Assembly (NCBI RefSeq): GCF_027943255.1
Contig: NC_072892.1
Location: 167,526,792-167,590,791 of the forward strand
Reading direction: 5' to 3'
Length of the DNA stretch: 64,000 nt
From: Anastrepha obliqua
Lineage: Eukaryota; Arthropoda; Insecta; Diptera; Tephritidae
The position numbers and the translations under genes were made by a program. This document shows, piece by piece, positions 21,966-33,184 of the stretch; positions within the stretch are counted from its first letter, which is position 1; every line of letters starts with the position of its first letter. The notes under the pieces were generated by a model. It saw nothing but the letters and a program-made list of their open reading frames with translations, was not told the origin of the DNA and made no database searches.

Positions 21966-23680
21966 TGCTGGCCCGTAATCCTACCGCCACCATGGCTGCC
22001 ACTTTGAAAGTTTTTCAATTCTTTACTTATTCCTGCTTTTAATTTTCTTTGCTTCTACTGTTGTTGTACTTCTTTCTTCAAATACCGTTACATCATACAA
22101 TCAATTTCTATCATTTCCCCTAACATTCACGTTTGTTTCTTCTTATGCGTATTGTATGTATTTATGTCTGTATCTACTCTTGATTGAGGTTCTCTTCAGG
22201 AATGAAAAGAAATATTTTGATAATAAGTGTTCATAGACATACAAAAAGATCATAGCCACAATGCATTTGTTTAATTGTATTATGCCAGCGCTGTTGACTG
22301 AAAAAGCGCAAACGCAGCATTTTAATTTATAAGTCAAATTCCCCTCTTCACTTTGATGCTTCATATCTACTTTCATTGCCTTCCAAAGTCAAAACACAAA
22401 CAACAAAATATCATTTGCATTGTAGCTGTTGCTTGATGTTGCTTGAATGGTGCAGCGTAGAGAGTGCACTTCGGTCTGTCATTTCGCTGTCTCCCGTTTT
22501 TCTCATTTCATTTATCATCATAATGGTGGAGTGACAAGAAAAGCAATGATGTGACAATTTTCTATGTTTCGATTACCCCTCTTCTCACAAGTGCCGCTAC
22601 TGACCGGCAGCTGCCCATAATGCAACTACAGTAGAGGAAAGAGAGAAGAAAATAGGAAATTATTTGCCCATCTAAATATGACAGTTCGAGTGATAAGCCA
22701 GTGATTTTTGTTTAAATAAATTATTTATTTGTAACTTAGAATAGAGTATTTTAGCGATAAGCTACTATATTTTTAATATAATATTATTAGTAAATGTAAC
22801 GTACAGTAAAAGCAAAAATGCTCTGTAAGCTAACAGAAGTTGTGGACAGCTAAGAGCTGAGCGAATATTTACTGTATTTTAATTGATGATTATTTCTTTT
22901 GGCCTGCCTTTATAGTGGCAACTAATGCACGTACTAAATCGCGATGCCCAACTTTTTATAATTTAAAAGCGAAAAATTGTATCTCAAATCTCTTTAAAAT
23001 ATTAAATAACTGTTGTCTGTATAGTTGAGGTCGATCTCGCTGGTTTTGTTTGCTTTCTGCCTTTTACTCAAATGTCATCGCTATTGTAAATGATGTTATC
23101 TCGCAGAAAGTTGTGAAAGCAAATGGTTGATTGATGATAAATCGACTGAGCTACGTCGGTGGCCCATAATGCATACTGCGACTTTTGGAGTAATGAATCA
23201 AGCGAGCAGACTCAGCTGGCAGTACTTATTGAAAATTAAAAATTGAAGGTAATACATAACCATGGAAATGTACGTAGACACACACATACATATGTGCATG
23301 TGTGTAATTTGATGATCTACAAGTAAAGTAGCATTGCTTTTTGTAGTTGAATATTTAATGTTTTTTGATCAATAAAAACCATTTTTTTGATGAAATTCTT
23401 TAAAATGATAAACAACTGTGAGCGATGTGCCAAAATGGGAGATTTAACATTAATATTTGATGAAATTACGTTTTATTCCCAGATTCAAAGTCAAAAATAT
23501 TTAAATTAAAATTTTCATAAAATTAAGGATAAGTGCCAAATAGAGAGTAGAGAAATACTAACTGAGATTAATAATAACAACAATAAAAATACTAATTTGT
23601 TGTTGTTGTTTTAGCCACTAAAGCAGTTGAAATTATATTTATTTATTAAAAATATTTATCTTTTCTTATTTAAATTATAT
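21966..23680. other. No gene recognised
   Basis: Moderately AT-rich unique-looking sequence. The minus ORF 22143-22376 (77 codons) has no recognised motif. Confidence 0.4.
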
Positions 23681-23681
23681 A

Positions 23682-24345
23682 CAGCCATGGTCAAATAAAT
23701 AGCACATTTAGACTATGAAAGCAAAGAGTTGAATATGTTTTTAAATAATTATTTTTTAATGGGAAAAAAGCGAAATAAAAAATAAAAAAACTTATTGTTT
23801 CCACTTTAAAACAAAAAAAATGTTAAAAAAGAATTTCAGTTCTGATTTAATTTACGAGAACGTTGATAACTCACGAAACCTCCTGAACACATAAATATCA
23901 CATCCTAAAAAATTCCAAATAAAAGTAAAAATAGTAAACAAATCAGATGATTAAGTAATAATATTATGTTACCTGATTAGTATTTTGTACTATATCCACC
24001 CTTTACAAACTTGTGGTATCTTTCCTTTGGAATCGAGTACCGAGCCTCCTCAGCTTGACCTTAGCGTCATTCCACAAATTTTCTATTGGATTGAGATCAG
24101 GGCTCCGAGCCGGCCGATCGAGTGCATTAATTTATTCTCTTCTGAGCCATTGCTTCACTGTCTTTGCAGTATGCTTTGAATCATTGTCCCTCATAAATGT
24201 CCAATTTAATGGCATAAACTCAAACACAAAAGGTTCCATTTTATTCTGGAGTATATTCAGATACTGAAATCTGTCCATTTTACCAACCACGCGAGCAATC
24301 GGCCCAACACCATGCCAGGAAAGAGCTTCCCAAACCATGATGCTG
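23682..24345 (-). pseudogene. Tc1-type transposon, C-terminal half
   Basis: The end cagccatggtcaaataaata at 23682, preceded by TA, is a Tc1-like terminal repeat. Minus ORF 24132-24338 reads MVWEALSWHGVGPIARVVGK, then NWTFMRDNDSKHTAKTVKQW, including the second catalytic Asp (DNDSKHT). A frameshift near 24125 moves into the frame with RSPDLNPIENLW, the DD34E glutamate. The first Asp and the N-terminal paired-like domain are missing, cut at 24345 by a LINE-like poly-T tract. Confidence 0.85.
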
Positions 24346-24347
24346 AT

Positions 24348-24612
24348 GCTGTATATTTTTTTTCATTTAAATTATTTTTCATAATTTTTTTTTTGTGGCG
24401 GTGAGGTAAACCCATCTCAAAATGCCTTCACACTTAAAGCAACCCCTCCTCTTCCTCTACTGAATATTTCCTCTGTCCTGGAACTACGGTAGCATTTGAT
24501 CGAAGACAGACAAGATCCAAGTAGGAGTTCTGATAAAGACTGCCTTTTCTACTCTCCCTCCGCCCCGGGTCGCCAGCTTCATAGCCAGCATCATGCTATC
24601 GGCTCATTTTCT
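24348..24612 (-). repeat. LINE 3' UTR with poly(A) tail (poly-T on plus)
   Basis: Poly-T tract at 24353-24395 followed by gtggcggtgaggtaaacc and tgccttcacacttaaagc. The last block resembles the 3' UTR of the R1-like LINE at 38076-38110 (tgccttcgcacttacagc). Read on minus this is a 3' UTR ending in poly(A). No coding sequence retained. Confidence 0.4.
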
Positions 24613-24616
24613 AATT

Positions 24617-24880
24617 AGGTAGGTAGGTTAAGGTTAGCATGTCGGCTAAGCATCTCTGTCCATGTCAAGTTTTTTAACGCGCAGGATTCACTCTACGCCA
24701 ATAAATTGCCAATTTTCTGCGCTTTCTATTACTTTTTCGATGATGTTGTCTGCTCTTAAGGGACCTAGCCTGCTTTCGACAGCTTTGCGATGTAATTGCC
24801 ATCTCTCACATTCGTCCGTGTGTGCTTCTTCGTAGGTGTATTCAGTATTCTGTGGTTTTCGTTAACCCTATTTCGTTAAG
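24617..24880 (-). repeat. Probable LINE 3' end with TAGGT-type tail
   Basis: aattaggtaggtaggttaagg at 24615 is the type of tail seen on other minus-strand LINEs here. Minus translation upstream (YEEAHTDECERWQLHRKAVE) has no stop for about 40 codons but no decisive domain. Confidence 0.35.
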
Positions 24881-25494
24881 CTATTTGCGAAAATACCCAA
24901 GTATTTTGCTGCTCAGAAGATATTTTATAAAATAAAAAAAAAAAAGATTATAAAGAAAGAGACGTCAGAAGAAAGCGAAAATACTATGCTACATTTTTTA
25001 AATAATTCAGAGACACTTTTAGAATAGGCGCATTCGATTCGCCACTTCACTGCTCGCTATATTTGAGCTCTATTCGTTTGACGAAAAAATTTGCATGTGA
25101 AAGCAACAACTAAGTTATCGAGAAAAATTCGCCTCTAGCGAGTAAGGTCATAAAACTGGTATAATTGACTATTTTTAATGCTGCCAAATCTCTCTTCTGG
25201 CATTAGGTCGGTCAGATTCATTAGATCGCGTTCCTACAGCGAGGCTTTAGTTGCTTCAACTTTGCGAATGCTTTTTTGGTGTTGCCGGTCGTGTTCATAT
25301 ACTTTGCAATTAATAATTTTTGATCTACAGACAATAAAAACATTGAAAGGGAACTAGAACGCGAAGGGTGTCGTCAGAGCAAGAGCATCAAAAGTAATGA
25401 GTTGAGGCAACAAATGTTGCTCTGTATGAACGCGGCCTTACGAATACTCATTAAGTGCTGCCAACAAATGTAAATTTTGGCAGCTCTTTTCCAG
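24881..25494. other. No gene recognised
   Basis: Includes a poly-A run at 24930-24950; otherwise unique-looking, no supported coding sequence. Confidence 0.4.
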
Positions 25495-25496
25495 TA

Positions 25497-26460
25497 GGTA
25501 GGTAGGTTGGGTGGTTGTCATAGCGACACACTTAGACCTTTCGCAGGTCCATTGTGATACCACTGGAGCTTACCTCAACCTCACGTGTTCCTTTTCAAAC
25601 CGTCCGGTAACTTTAAAAAACGATCAGAGCTTCATTAGTTTTAGATGCGCTATGTCTGCTACATCGGTTAGAAATGCTGTATCAAGAGTGCGCAGCCTTC
25701 TCATAGCTAGGCTTTCACACTCACATAAAAGGTGTCTGACTGTTTCCTCTTCTTCTGTATAAAGACAGCTTCTACAGAAATCGAAGTACGGGAGTCCTAA
25801 CCTTCTAGCGTGGCTTTTACCTTTTTGATGGTTTCTCTGTTTACAAGTAATTTACAAGTTCGGTTGGAGATCGAGTGTTGTACCGGTTCGAGCAAGCTCA
25901 TCCACCTTGCAGTTCCCTGCTATATTCCTGTGGCCTGGCACCCAGATAAGGTGCACTTTGTAGCACTTAGATACGTCATTTGGAAGTTTAAAAAATTCTA
26001 AGACTGTTTTTGACGAGTGTGTTTTAGATTCAAGCGTTTTTATTGCCGCTTGACTGTCCGAGTACGTGAGTACTTCATTTGTGGACAATACTCTCGTTTT
26101 TATTACCGTAAGTCCCTCTTTTATGGCAGTGACTTCCGCCTGAAATACACTGCAATGATCACGTAGGCGAAATGATTGGCTAACTCCGAGTTTATCGGAG
26201 TAAACCCCTCCACCTACTTTGTTGTCTAGTTTTGAGCCATCTGTATAGATGTTTATATAATTTTTCTTAATCAGTGCTACCAACATATGATTATTTATAC
26301 CAGTTGCTTCATTTAATGCGCCATTTGCCAACACATGGCGAATCGAAGGTGCCTAATACCTCATATGGAAGCGAGGATATTCAGGCATTGTCTGTATTTC
26401 ATATATTAACAGTCTGTTTAGATTTTCTTGATGAGCTGGTAGCGGATCTGTGTTGAAAAA
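25497..26460 (-). pseudogene. LINE RNase H domain and 3' end
   Basis: Minus ORF 25852-26334 (160 codons, open) is an RNase H domain with all four acidic positions visible: Asp in NIYTDGSKL, Glu in FQAEVTAIKEGL, Asp in LTYSDSQAAIKTL and Asp in the KVDELAR motif, with the IWVPGHRNIAGN block before it. RNase H after RT marks I/LOA/R1-type LINEs, where it removes the RNA template. Downstream a shifted frame holds the zinc-knuckle region, then a 3' UTR with ggtatcacaatggacc in reverse and a taggtaggtaggt tail. Upstream open sequence reaches about 26460, where it meets an oppositely oriented LINE fragment. RT is absent. Confidence 0.85.
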
Positions 26461-26544
26461 TAATGCTATTTGAATACATTTTTTCCTTTATTTGGTCAAA
26501 TAATTCTACTAGAGCTGTCCTCCTTTTATATACTTATTCTATTT

Positions 26545-27080
26545 TTTGCTTTATTACATTTTTGATTCTGCAGAAGCTGTCTGGAGGACGAGGTGGCATC
26601 ATCTCAGCACCTTCTTCTCAGCTGCCCTGCTCTCGTCGGGCGCAGATTTAGACATCTGTGCTCTCACTTTTTCGCTACACCTGCGGATATTGTGTTCTTA
26701 AATATCACACATCTGGTGAAGTTCATCAGTAGCTTGAAGCGGCTAATGCGAACGTAAATTAGCCGTTTCCACGACAGTCGGTTCGACGTTACCGAAACGA
26801 CCCGGATTTATATCCGGCCAAGGACTGTCACTCCAGCAGCATTCCCCGTATGTAAGTATAAGGAATGTTTATGCTGCTACAACAGCAACAACAACAACGA
26901 CGTAAATTAGCCATCGTTGGTCGTCATCCTCTAACTCCAGGGTCTCTTCTTCCTTCCTCCATTCCACCTGTCTGGTTCCTTTCCTTCTCCTTTCCGCCTG
27001 TATGGTATCACAACGGATAAATTTTGTCCAAGAGGGCCTCTCACAAAGGCAGCCATTTATCCTAATCTAACCTAACCTAG
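26545..27080 (+). pseudogene. LINE 3' end interrupted by SINE-B
   Basis: Plus strand from about 26572: FCRSCLEDEVASSQHLLLSC followed by PALVGRRFRHL, a zinc-knuckle C-terminus (C-C-H-C), ending MRT-stop at 26756. The 3' UTR resumes after the SINE (26765-26899), contains ggtatcacaacgga and ends aatctaacctaacctag near 27080. It belongs to the (CCTAA)-tailed LINE group. The start is ill-defined. Confidence 0.75.
26765..26899 (+). repeat. SINE-B copy 1, full length with 13 bp target duplication
   Basis: 135 bp starting gtttccacgacagtcggttc and ending gctgctacaacagcaacaac-type tail. acgtaaattagcc occurs exactly at 26752-26764 and 26900-26912, the signature of target-primed insertion. The head tcggttcgacgttaccga can form a 5 bp stem with an 8-base loop resembling a tRNA T-arm with a B-box-like ggttcgacg; no A box was identified. 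Inserted in a LINE 3' UTR. Confidence 0.9.
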
Positions 27081-27084
27081 CTGA

Positions 27085-28195
27085 CTTTTGCTGGTACTAT
27101 GTCATTTTCATCGAAATAAAGTTACCCAATTAAACATTTTCATATATTTTATTTCAACTGGCCTCAGATCCCTTCGTATTCAATTTTAAAACTTATTAAA
27201 AAGCAACTAATTAGTTGTGCATTTTACACCTGCAACAAAAACAAGCCACCAATGCAAAGCGGCCGCTATCTAATTTTTTTAATTGCGAAATGCAATAATT
27301 TATTTTTAACTATAAACAGTGTGGCAACGCTGCTAGCAATATGAAGTGAAATTACCTTCCTTTTTTACCATGCATACATATCTACATATTTATACTTCTT
27401 GTTCTGTGTAATATCGACAAAAATTCAATGCCCTATTTTTCACGCTCTAATTCCAATCAACACAAATAAATAACAAAAAACCAAAACAACATTTATTTCA
27501 TGAAATTTTTCTTCAGTAATTTCTTCACATCAAAGCCGCGAAGCGTCCTTAAATATTTATTTACTTCATTTTATGTTTTGATCCTTTGTTTTGTGTGCTA
27601 TTCTCACACACTTGAGAAATTTTCTAAACTCGCCTAATGATTTTTCAACTGCTGTCAACAAGCCACAATAAGCATATCCCTGAGATAAGATAAATTAGAA
27701 TCCTGCTAGCGCCCGATATATCCTCTTGAGTGGCTCGCTAAAAACTTGTAGATGTGTAATGTAAACTAAAACCTATCATTTCTACAAACAAAATACGAAA
27801 CTGCACTGCCATGTAGGAGGTGCATGTGAAATTAACAAATACACCTGCGTTCACAACAATAGCAGCGCGAGGGGTGGCAAAGTTTTGGCTATTCATTTGT
27901 TTTGTATTTCATTTTTATTTCTATTTTTGTTTTATAAAAAATATAGTTTTGATTAAAATTGGCATGAACTATATTTTTATAAAATAAAAAAAAAGTTAAA
28001 AAAAAAATTTAAATAATATATAAAAAAAATAAAATAAAAAATAAATAAGTAGACGAAACTTTGCAAGTTGTTGCGCTGCTATTATTTTGAACACAGGTGT
28101 ATGCGTGTATATGTACATATCACTCTTTCGCAGGAATAACGTCGTAACTCAAAAAATCCAAAAATCGAGGAAAACGACTTTTAAGTTTTAATTTA
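27085..28195. other. No gene recognised
   Basis: AT-rich with an A/T homopolymer patch at 27955-28045. No supported coding sequence. Confidence 0.4.
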
Positions 28196-28199
28196 CTAT

Positions 28200-29420
28200 G
28201 TCTACCTGCTCTAAACCTGGTAGGGACAACACGTGGCCGCCGCTTCAGCCCTTAGACGTAATAGTATGGAAGATCCGGCGGTTCGGCTATGCTTCTTTAT
28301 TACATAGTATGTCTAGTTATAATCAAGAGCTGGGGTAGATTTTCTCTGAACCCAACTACGACAGGCTCTTCAAGATTAAGAATCCGTCAAGAAGAGAATG
28401 GCATACTCAAGAACCCTGGAGAAGAGGTGAAATAACTTTTTACATGGCTGGATCCAAGCTACAAAATAAAGTAGTATATGGAGTTTTTCTTCAAAAGAAT
28501 TCGGACTGGAATTATTTGACTTCCGGACTACTTTAGCGTCTACCAGGCAGAAGTCTTAGTCATAAAGGAGGTAACTGTGTACCTTAACACACACGCTACG
28601 ATAAATATCTTCTCGGATAGCCAGGCGAAAGAGGAACTCAGCCAAACACGTGAAACGGGTGTAAGGGTGGCGGCCATCAAATCAATGGAGGCAGTTATAC
28701 TAACATCAAAGGTTGCTTAGGAATGCCTGGCAGCTCTAAATAATATCAGCACCGTCTTCAAGTGCAGTCTTATGTGAGTTCCGGGACGTAGAGATATTGA
28801 AGAAAATCGCAAGACCGATGAGCTAGCCAGAAAGGATGCTAATCTTCCACTGCTTGAAAACAGAGGCAATATTGGAATTCCTATGGCAGCTTACAAATTA
28901 AGGATACAAAATAATATTCTCTAGGAGGCCAATATGTCATGGGAAAAAGAAAATATTTGTGTTACAACCAGGCTTATTTGGCCGCAAATAGATAAGAAAA
29001 GGTCCGAAGAATCGCTCAACCTTTCAAAAGAGAGCATATCGAAAGTCGTGGTATGTCTCACCGGTCATTGGCTGTTAGATAGGCACTTTTCTAGGCTAGG
29101 AGAATTTTCTCATGAATATTGCGGAAGTTGTAGAGACAAGGAAGAGGAATAAACAGTAGTACACTTCCTCTGTAATTGTCCAGCCTTAGCTAGGAGTGGA
29201 GCAAGGTTGTAAGGAAAATACTCTGTTGGCTCTCTCACGGAGCTATCCGGTGCTGGGATAAAACCCATCTTACGCTTCATAAGAGCATTTAAATGGTTCC
29301 ATAATGAATAAATATTGATGTTTCCGTGTTACACAGTGGTACCTCAAGGGTCTGAGTGAGTTGGCTATTCTAACTGACTGCCACAAAACCCGAACCTTAA
29401 CATGTCTACCTGAGTAGAAC
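28200..29420 (+). pseudogene. LINE RNase H and C-terminal region
   Basis: Plus strand. RNase H remnants: FYMAGSKLQNKVVYGVFLQ near 28440 (Asp of the usual TDGSKL is replaced by Ala), INIFSDSQA near 28603, and KTDELARKDANLPLLENR near 28815. The zinc-knuckle region follows in ORF 28934-29152 (VVVCLTGHWLLDRHFSRLGE, EYCGSCRDKEE), then a stop inside it and HFLCNCPAL beyond. The 3' UTR (cacagtggtacctcaagg, gagttggct) parallels 5255-5340. At least three stops and a lost catalytic residue; dead. Confidence 0.8.
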
Positions 29421-29429
29421 TTTTCATTG

Positions 29430-29875
29430 TTGTTGTTGTTGTAGCAGTAATGGAAGCCCTGTCGGTGTATGGTAAATCACAGGTCGTCTTCGTCTGGCTC
29501 ATCTAAAGGTAGGCCCAGGAAACATGCTGTTTCAACAGGTTGGGTCCAGAGGGAGGGGGGTGTTAGATGAGTGGGTTTGATGGGGCATGTGAAGAGGTGA
29601 TTAGTGTCGTGCGGGGCGCCTTCACATGCCGGACATGTGTTTGGTATGTCGCGGCCAATTCTGGATAGGTAGGAGTTTAACCTGGTACAGTATCCAGAAT
29701 GTAATTGTGCCAGTGTTACGCGTGTCTCACGGGGAAGCTGGAGCTCTTCATCTGCTATGGGTGGTGGTTGGACTCCGATTACGGCATTCACTGCACGGGA
29801 GCTTAAGAAAATGGTGACGGTCTCGCGGTGAATGTCATTTAATGACTGTCTAAACACTGGTTGGTCCAGTAAATT
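29430..29875 (-). pseudogene. Jockey-type LINE C-terminus with (CAA)n tail
   Basis: Minus ORF 29477-29857 (126 codons) reads TLAQLHSGYCTRLNSYLSRI then NTCPACEGAPHDTNHLFTCP, the cysteine-rich C-terminus of jockey-superfamily ORF2, ending LPLDEPDEDDL-stop. The 3' end on minus is ccattactgctacaacaacaacaac. This tail matches the 3' tail of SINE-B (tgctgctacaacaacaacaac), suggesting a LINE/SINE partnership. RT is absent. Confidence 0.8.
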
Positions 29876-29943
29876 TCTGTCTGTTTTGAATACTTCTTGT
29901 CATTCCCATGGCAGCCGGTGCTAAGTTACCGGAATGACTCGCG

Positions 29944-30057
29944 TTTTTTCCGACCAAGGGGTGCCGCCCCAGTAATCTAGCCTTGTCTAGTGAACAGGGG
30001 TTTCTCCCGACCAAGGGCTGCCGCCGCAGTAATCTATCCCTGTCTAGTGAACAGTTC
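29944..30057 (+). repeat. 57 bp tandem duplication
   Basis: Two units, 29944-30000 and 30001-30057, sharing ccgaccaaggg-tgccgcc-c, then agtaatcta-cc-tgtctagt and gaacag. Only a few substitutions separate them. Confidence 0.8.
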
Positions 30058-30059
30058 TA

Positions 30060-30820
30060 GCCCTAGAACTTTTCATCTAATGAGATACTGTTTATAGATA
30101 TTAAAATAATTTTATTTTTAATTTTTTGCATTTTTATTTAAATTTTTTTTTAATATAATTATGACTCTCTTGCAGCAAATGTGCGTTATGATTTGATATT
30201 TGTCGGCACTTTGCATGCACTGACGGCATTTTTTCCAAATACGTGCGCTTATCGATATTTCGTAAGCGCTCACACACTCGCACAGTGGGCACTGCGGTGG
30301 GTCGGCTAAGTAAATCAATAATGAAATTTGTGTTTATCAAAGTTGGTTAATGCAATGTTGGATTTTCTAAGAATTATCATACCTATCGAAGGTTTAGCTG
30401 GCAAGGTGCCGACTATTATTACTGCACTCGACGGTTTGTTTTTTAAAAATAAATAAATAACTGAATGGGTATTTACATTTTATTTATAGATTATTAAGGT
30501 AATTTCCATAATTCGTTATGTGCATACAGGCATACATGTGAGTCTATGGAGTTAAGTAACCTGCATATATCAGTTTACTTTTGCATTTGTGGCGTTCCCT
30601 AATATTTACTTAACATTTACTTAAATGTTTATATGTATCCACTTATATGGTTCACTCGAAACGTTAATATTTGTTTATGATAAATATTCAATTAAATGTT
30701 GTGAAAATCTCTAATTGCTGCATAAATATACATACATACCATACATATGAGTACTATATCGGCAAAGCAGTTAAGGTAGCTATGAATTGCCGCACATCTC
30801 TTAACTAGATTGCTGCGTCA
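30060..30820. other. No gene recognised
   Basis: AT-rich with a few catacata patches. Minus ORFs 30118-30340 overlap in two frames and lack motifs. Confidence 0.4.
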
Positions 30821-30822
30821 TT

Positions 30823-31410
30823 TTAGCCAAAGGCAACATGGGTTTCAAGCCATTGCAACATCGAGAGGAACTGCAGGGGGAATGAACTGGCGAGACTTGG
30901 CACTAAGTAAACTGATGAGTACACAGCCAATGATATAGGTATGTTCCTGCAGCTATGCAAGCGACTTATTTTTGAGAAAATTTTAAGGGCAGCCGTTGAA
31001 ACACGGCATAACGAACTCGCCTGCAGAATCGCCCCACAATTGTGGCCGATACTCAGTGCTAAACGCACAGAATCTCTACTAAGCGAAAATGAGCATAGCC
31101 CTAGCACATCGACTTCTGCTATAACGAAGCACTGCCTAATAGACAGACAAGCCGAGAGGGGCGAGTGCAGAGAAATGACTCCTACAGAAGCTGTCTAAAT
31201 GAGGAAGAGACCATCTATGCCACTGCTCTGCTCCAGGCACAGATTTATCATTTTAGGTAGACAATTTTTCAGTGAGTGCGAAGATCTCAACCCGGCGGAA
31301 ATCAGAGATCTTCTAAAGTTCTTCCAAACGGTTCACATGGGTTTTAGGAGAGAAAAGCACAAGCTCCCCACACGACATAACAATGGACTATGAGTCTGAG
31401 TGTATCCCAT
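30823..31410 (+). pseudogene. LINE C-terminal fragment, plus strand
   Basis: Plus frames give LWPILSAKRTESLLSENEHS then ITKHCLIDRQAER (30941-31165), a shifted-frame CRSCLNEEETI (about 31185) and SRHRFIILGRQFFSECEDLN near 31235-31285. This is the order tail of RNase H, zinc knuckle, C-terminus seen in the RNase-H LINEs nearby. A stop at 31198 and two frameshifts. Confidence 0.65.
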
Positions 31411-31411
31411 A

Positions 31412-32560
31412 AGTTAGGTTAGGTTAGGTTAACCAGGTTGCTTGTCTAAGATAATATCCTCGATAGCTGTAAGCTCCATTGTGATGTCTGCATTTGATAT
31501 CCATCTCCTAACTTAGTTTCTTAAACCACTTCGATCTTTTTAAGAAGGTAACTAGTTCCTCCACTGAGATTCATATTCTTCCGCTTCCGGACCTCTTAAG
31601 ATACATCAATGAATACAAAAGATTATCGAAAGAGTGACCTCAAACTAATTTTTCTGTCTCACCATCCATATAATATCTATCCTGCCCCTCTCTTCCCTCC
31701 ACTGTAATCTATCCAAGTGTAGTACAATGGTCTTCTTGACTGAGTGCTTGGACCTGTCCACAAATCTGATCTAATCTAAACCCTGCAGTGCGACATTTTG
31801 CTAATTTGTCAAGTCTTCAAATGTACAATGGACTTTTTAGCCTGAGTGTTTTAGGAGCCACCAAATCTCTTGGTGCTTCTTGGCTCGACCTTTTCAAATT
31901 TCAAATTTCAGGCCTTCAAAGAAATTATTGCCAAGATATTTTGCACGGCTTCTTTGAAATGCAGGAGATTTTAGAGAAGTGTTGTAACGACTCAATTTCT
32001 TCTTCATCTCCACAGCCTCGCGAAAGGCATTGTGAGGTGTACCCATACTATTGACTAAGAAGGCAATAGTGACTTCAAAGACCCGTTATAACACTTGTGA
32101 GGACGTTGGTACTAGATCTGTTGAATCCAAGCAGACATTGTGTCTTTTTAAGGTTCGGTTTTGGCCAGAGCGTTTTTGATATCCGGAAATTAGTCGTCAG
32201 AGACCACCTTCTATTCGTTTTCGAGATTACGCTGAAGTCAATCGCATTGGAATGCTTCGTTTAGAGGAATGTTTATGTCCTCTACCCCTCGCTGAAGGTC
32301 AAGCTCAGAGCCTTTTCTTGCACACTCATCCGGTCTTTCATTTCCCTCCACTCCAAAGTGGTCGGGAATCCAACAAAGTGTAGTGTTTTGTTGTTGGATA
32401 AGCGAGAGCGTATGTTGGGTATTCGTATTTTATAGTCTTTGTTCAGATCTATCTTGGGCACCAGATAGTCTATTTTCGATGCGTCTTCCAAGTGAGCCAC
32501 AGATAGTAGAACTGATGCATGACGTGCGTGTTTTCTTTAAGCGTCCCATAGTGGGCGAAG
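31412..32560 (-). pseudogene. LINE RNase H/C-terminal remnant, minus strand, TTAGG-type end
   Basis: Plus-strand ttaggttaggttaggtt at 31412-31428 is the tail of a minus-strand LINE; ccattgtgatgtctgc follows as 3' UTR. Further upstream on minus, around 32395-32280, TLCWIPDHFGVEGNERPDEC then ARKGSELDLQ is the RNase H 3' block in a frame different from ORF 32282-32500. A scrambled zinc-knuckle region lies near 31990-32060. The stretch 31700-31780 looks like another, plus-oriented LINE tail (gatctaatctaaacc), so at least two pieces are interleaved. Confidence 0.6.
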
Positions 32561-32569
32561 CAGAATAGA

Positions 32570-32680
32570 TTAACGAAACCAAAGCAAGACTGAGTCTTGT
32601 CGAGGCCCTATGCTCCCGAGTGGAGTGAACAAGGCAACCTCTACAATCTAACCTAGTCTAACCAAACCTAACCTATAATA
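32570..32680 (+). repeat. LINE 3' tail, plus strand
   Basis: tacaatctaacctagtctaa then ccaaacctaacctataata: a degenerate (CCTAA)n tail with short 3' UTR before it. No coding sequence. Confidence 0.5.
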
Positions 32681-32689
32681 TCGGCTAGT

Positions 32690-33180
32690 GCCAATAATTT
32701 TAGCCAACAAGTATTGAAGTCCGTCTACCATTTGTATGCTAATTTTAGTAAACGAAGTGTAAAATTTATTTTTCAATATCATTTTTTCACATCTAAGTCT
32801 ACTTACATAAATTTGTAGTTGTGTAATTGTATTTACTTACGAATCTTATTTTATCAGCTCAATGCCATGTAACATTTTCTCATAATCTAATATTGCATGT
32901 AAGGCTGATTATTTCGTAATGCACACGAAAACTTACACACATACATACATACATACACTTTATCAGCTATTCAAACAAATACTTAGCGAGAAAAATTACT
33001 TTATATGTTACTAGCGATAGGTAGATGTGAAAAATGGTACTCGTACAGAATTTTATTGAGTTTTATGTGCTTTTTTGAATGCGCACATATTTACATACAT
33101 ACATACATACATGTATGTGTAGGCATTTACGACACATGAAGGCGAATGTTAGTTGGAGAGTTTGATCTTCTTCACGTTCA
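32690..33180. other. No gene; CATA microsatellites
   Basis: catacatacatac at 32937-32955 and 33090-33112. Nothing else recognised. Confidence 0.5.
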
Positions 33181-33184
33181 TACA

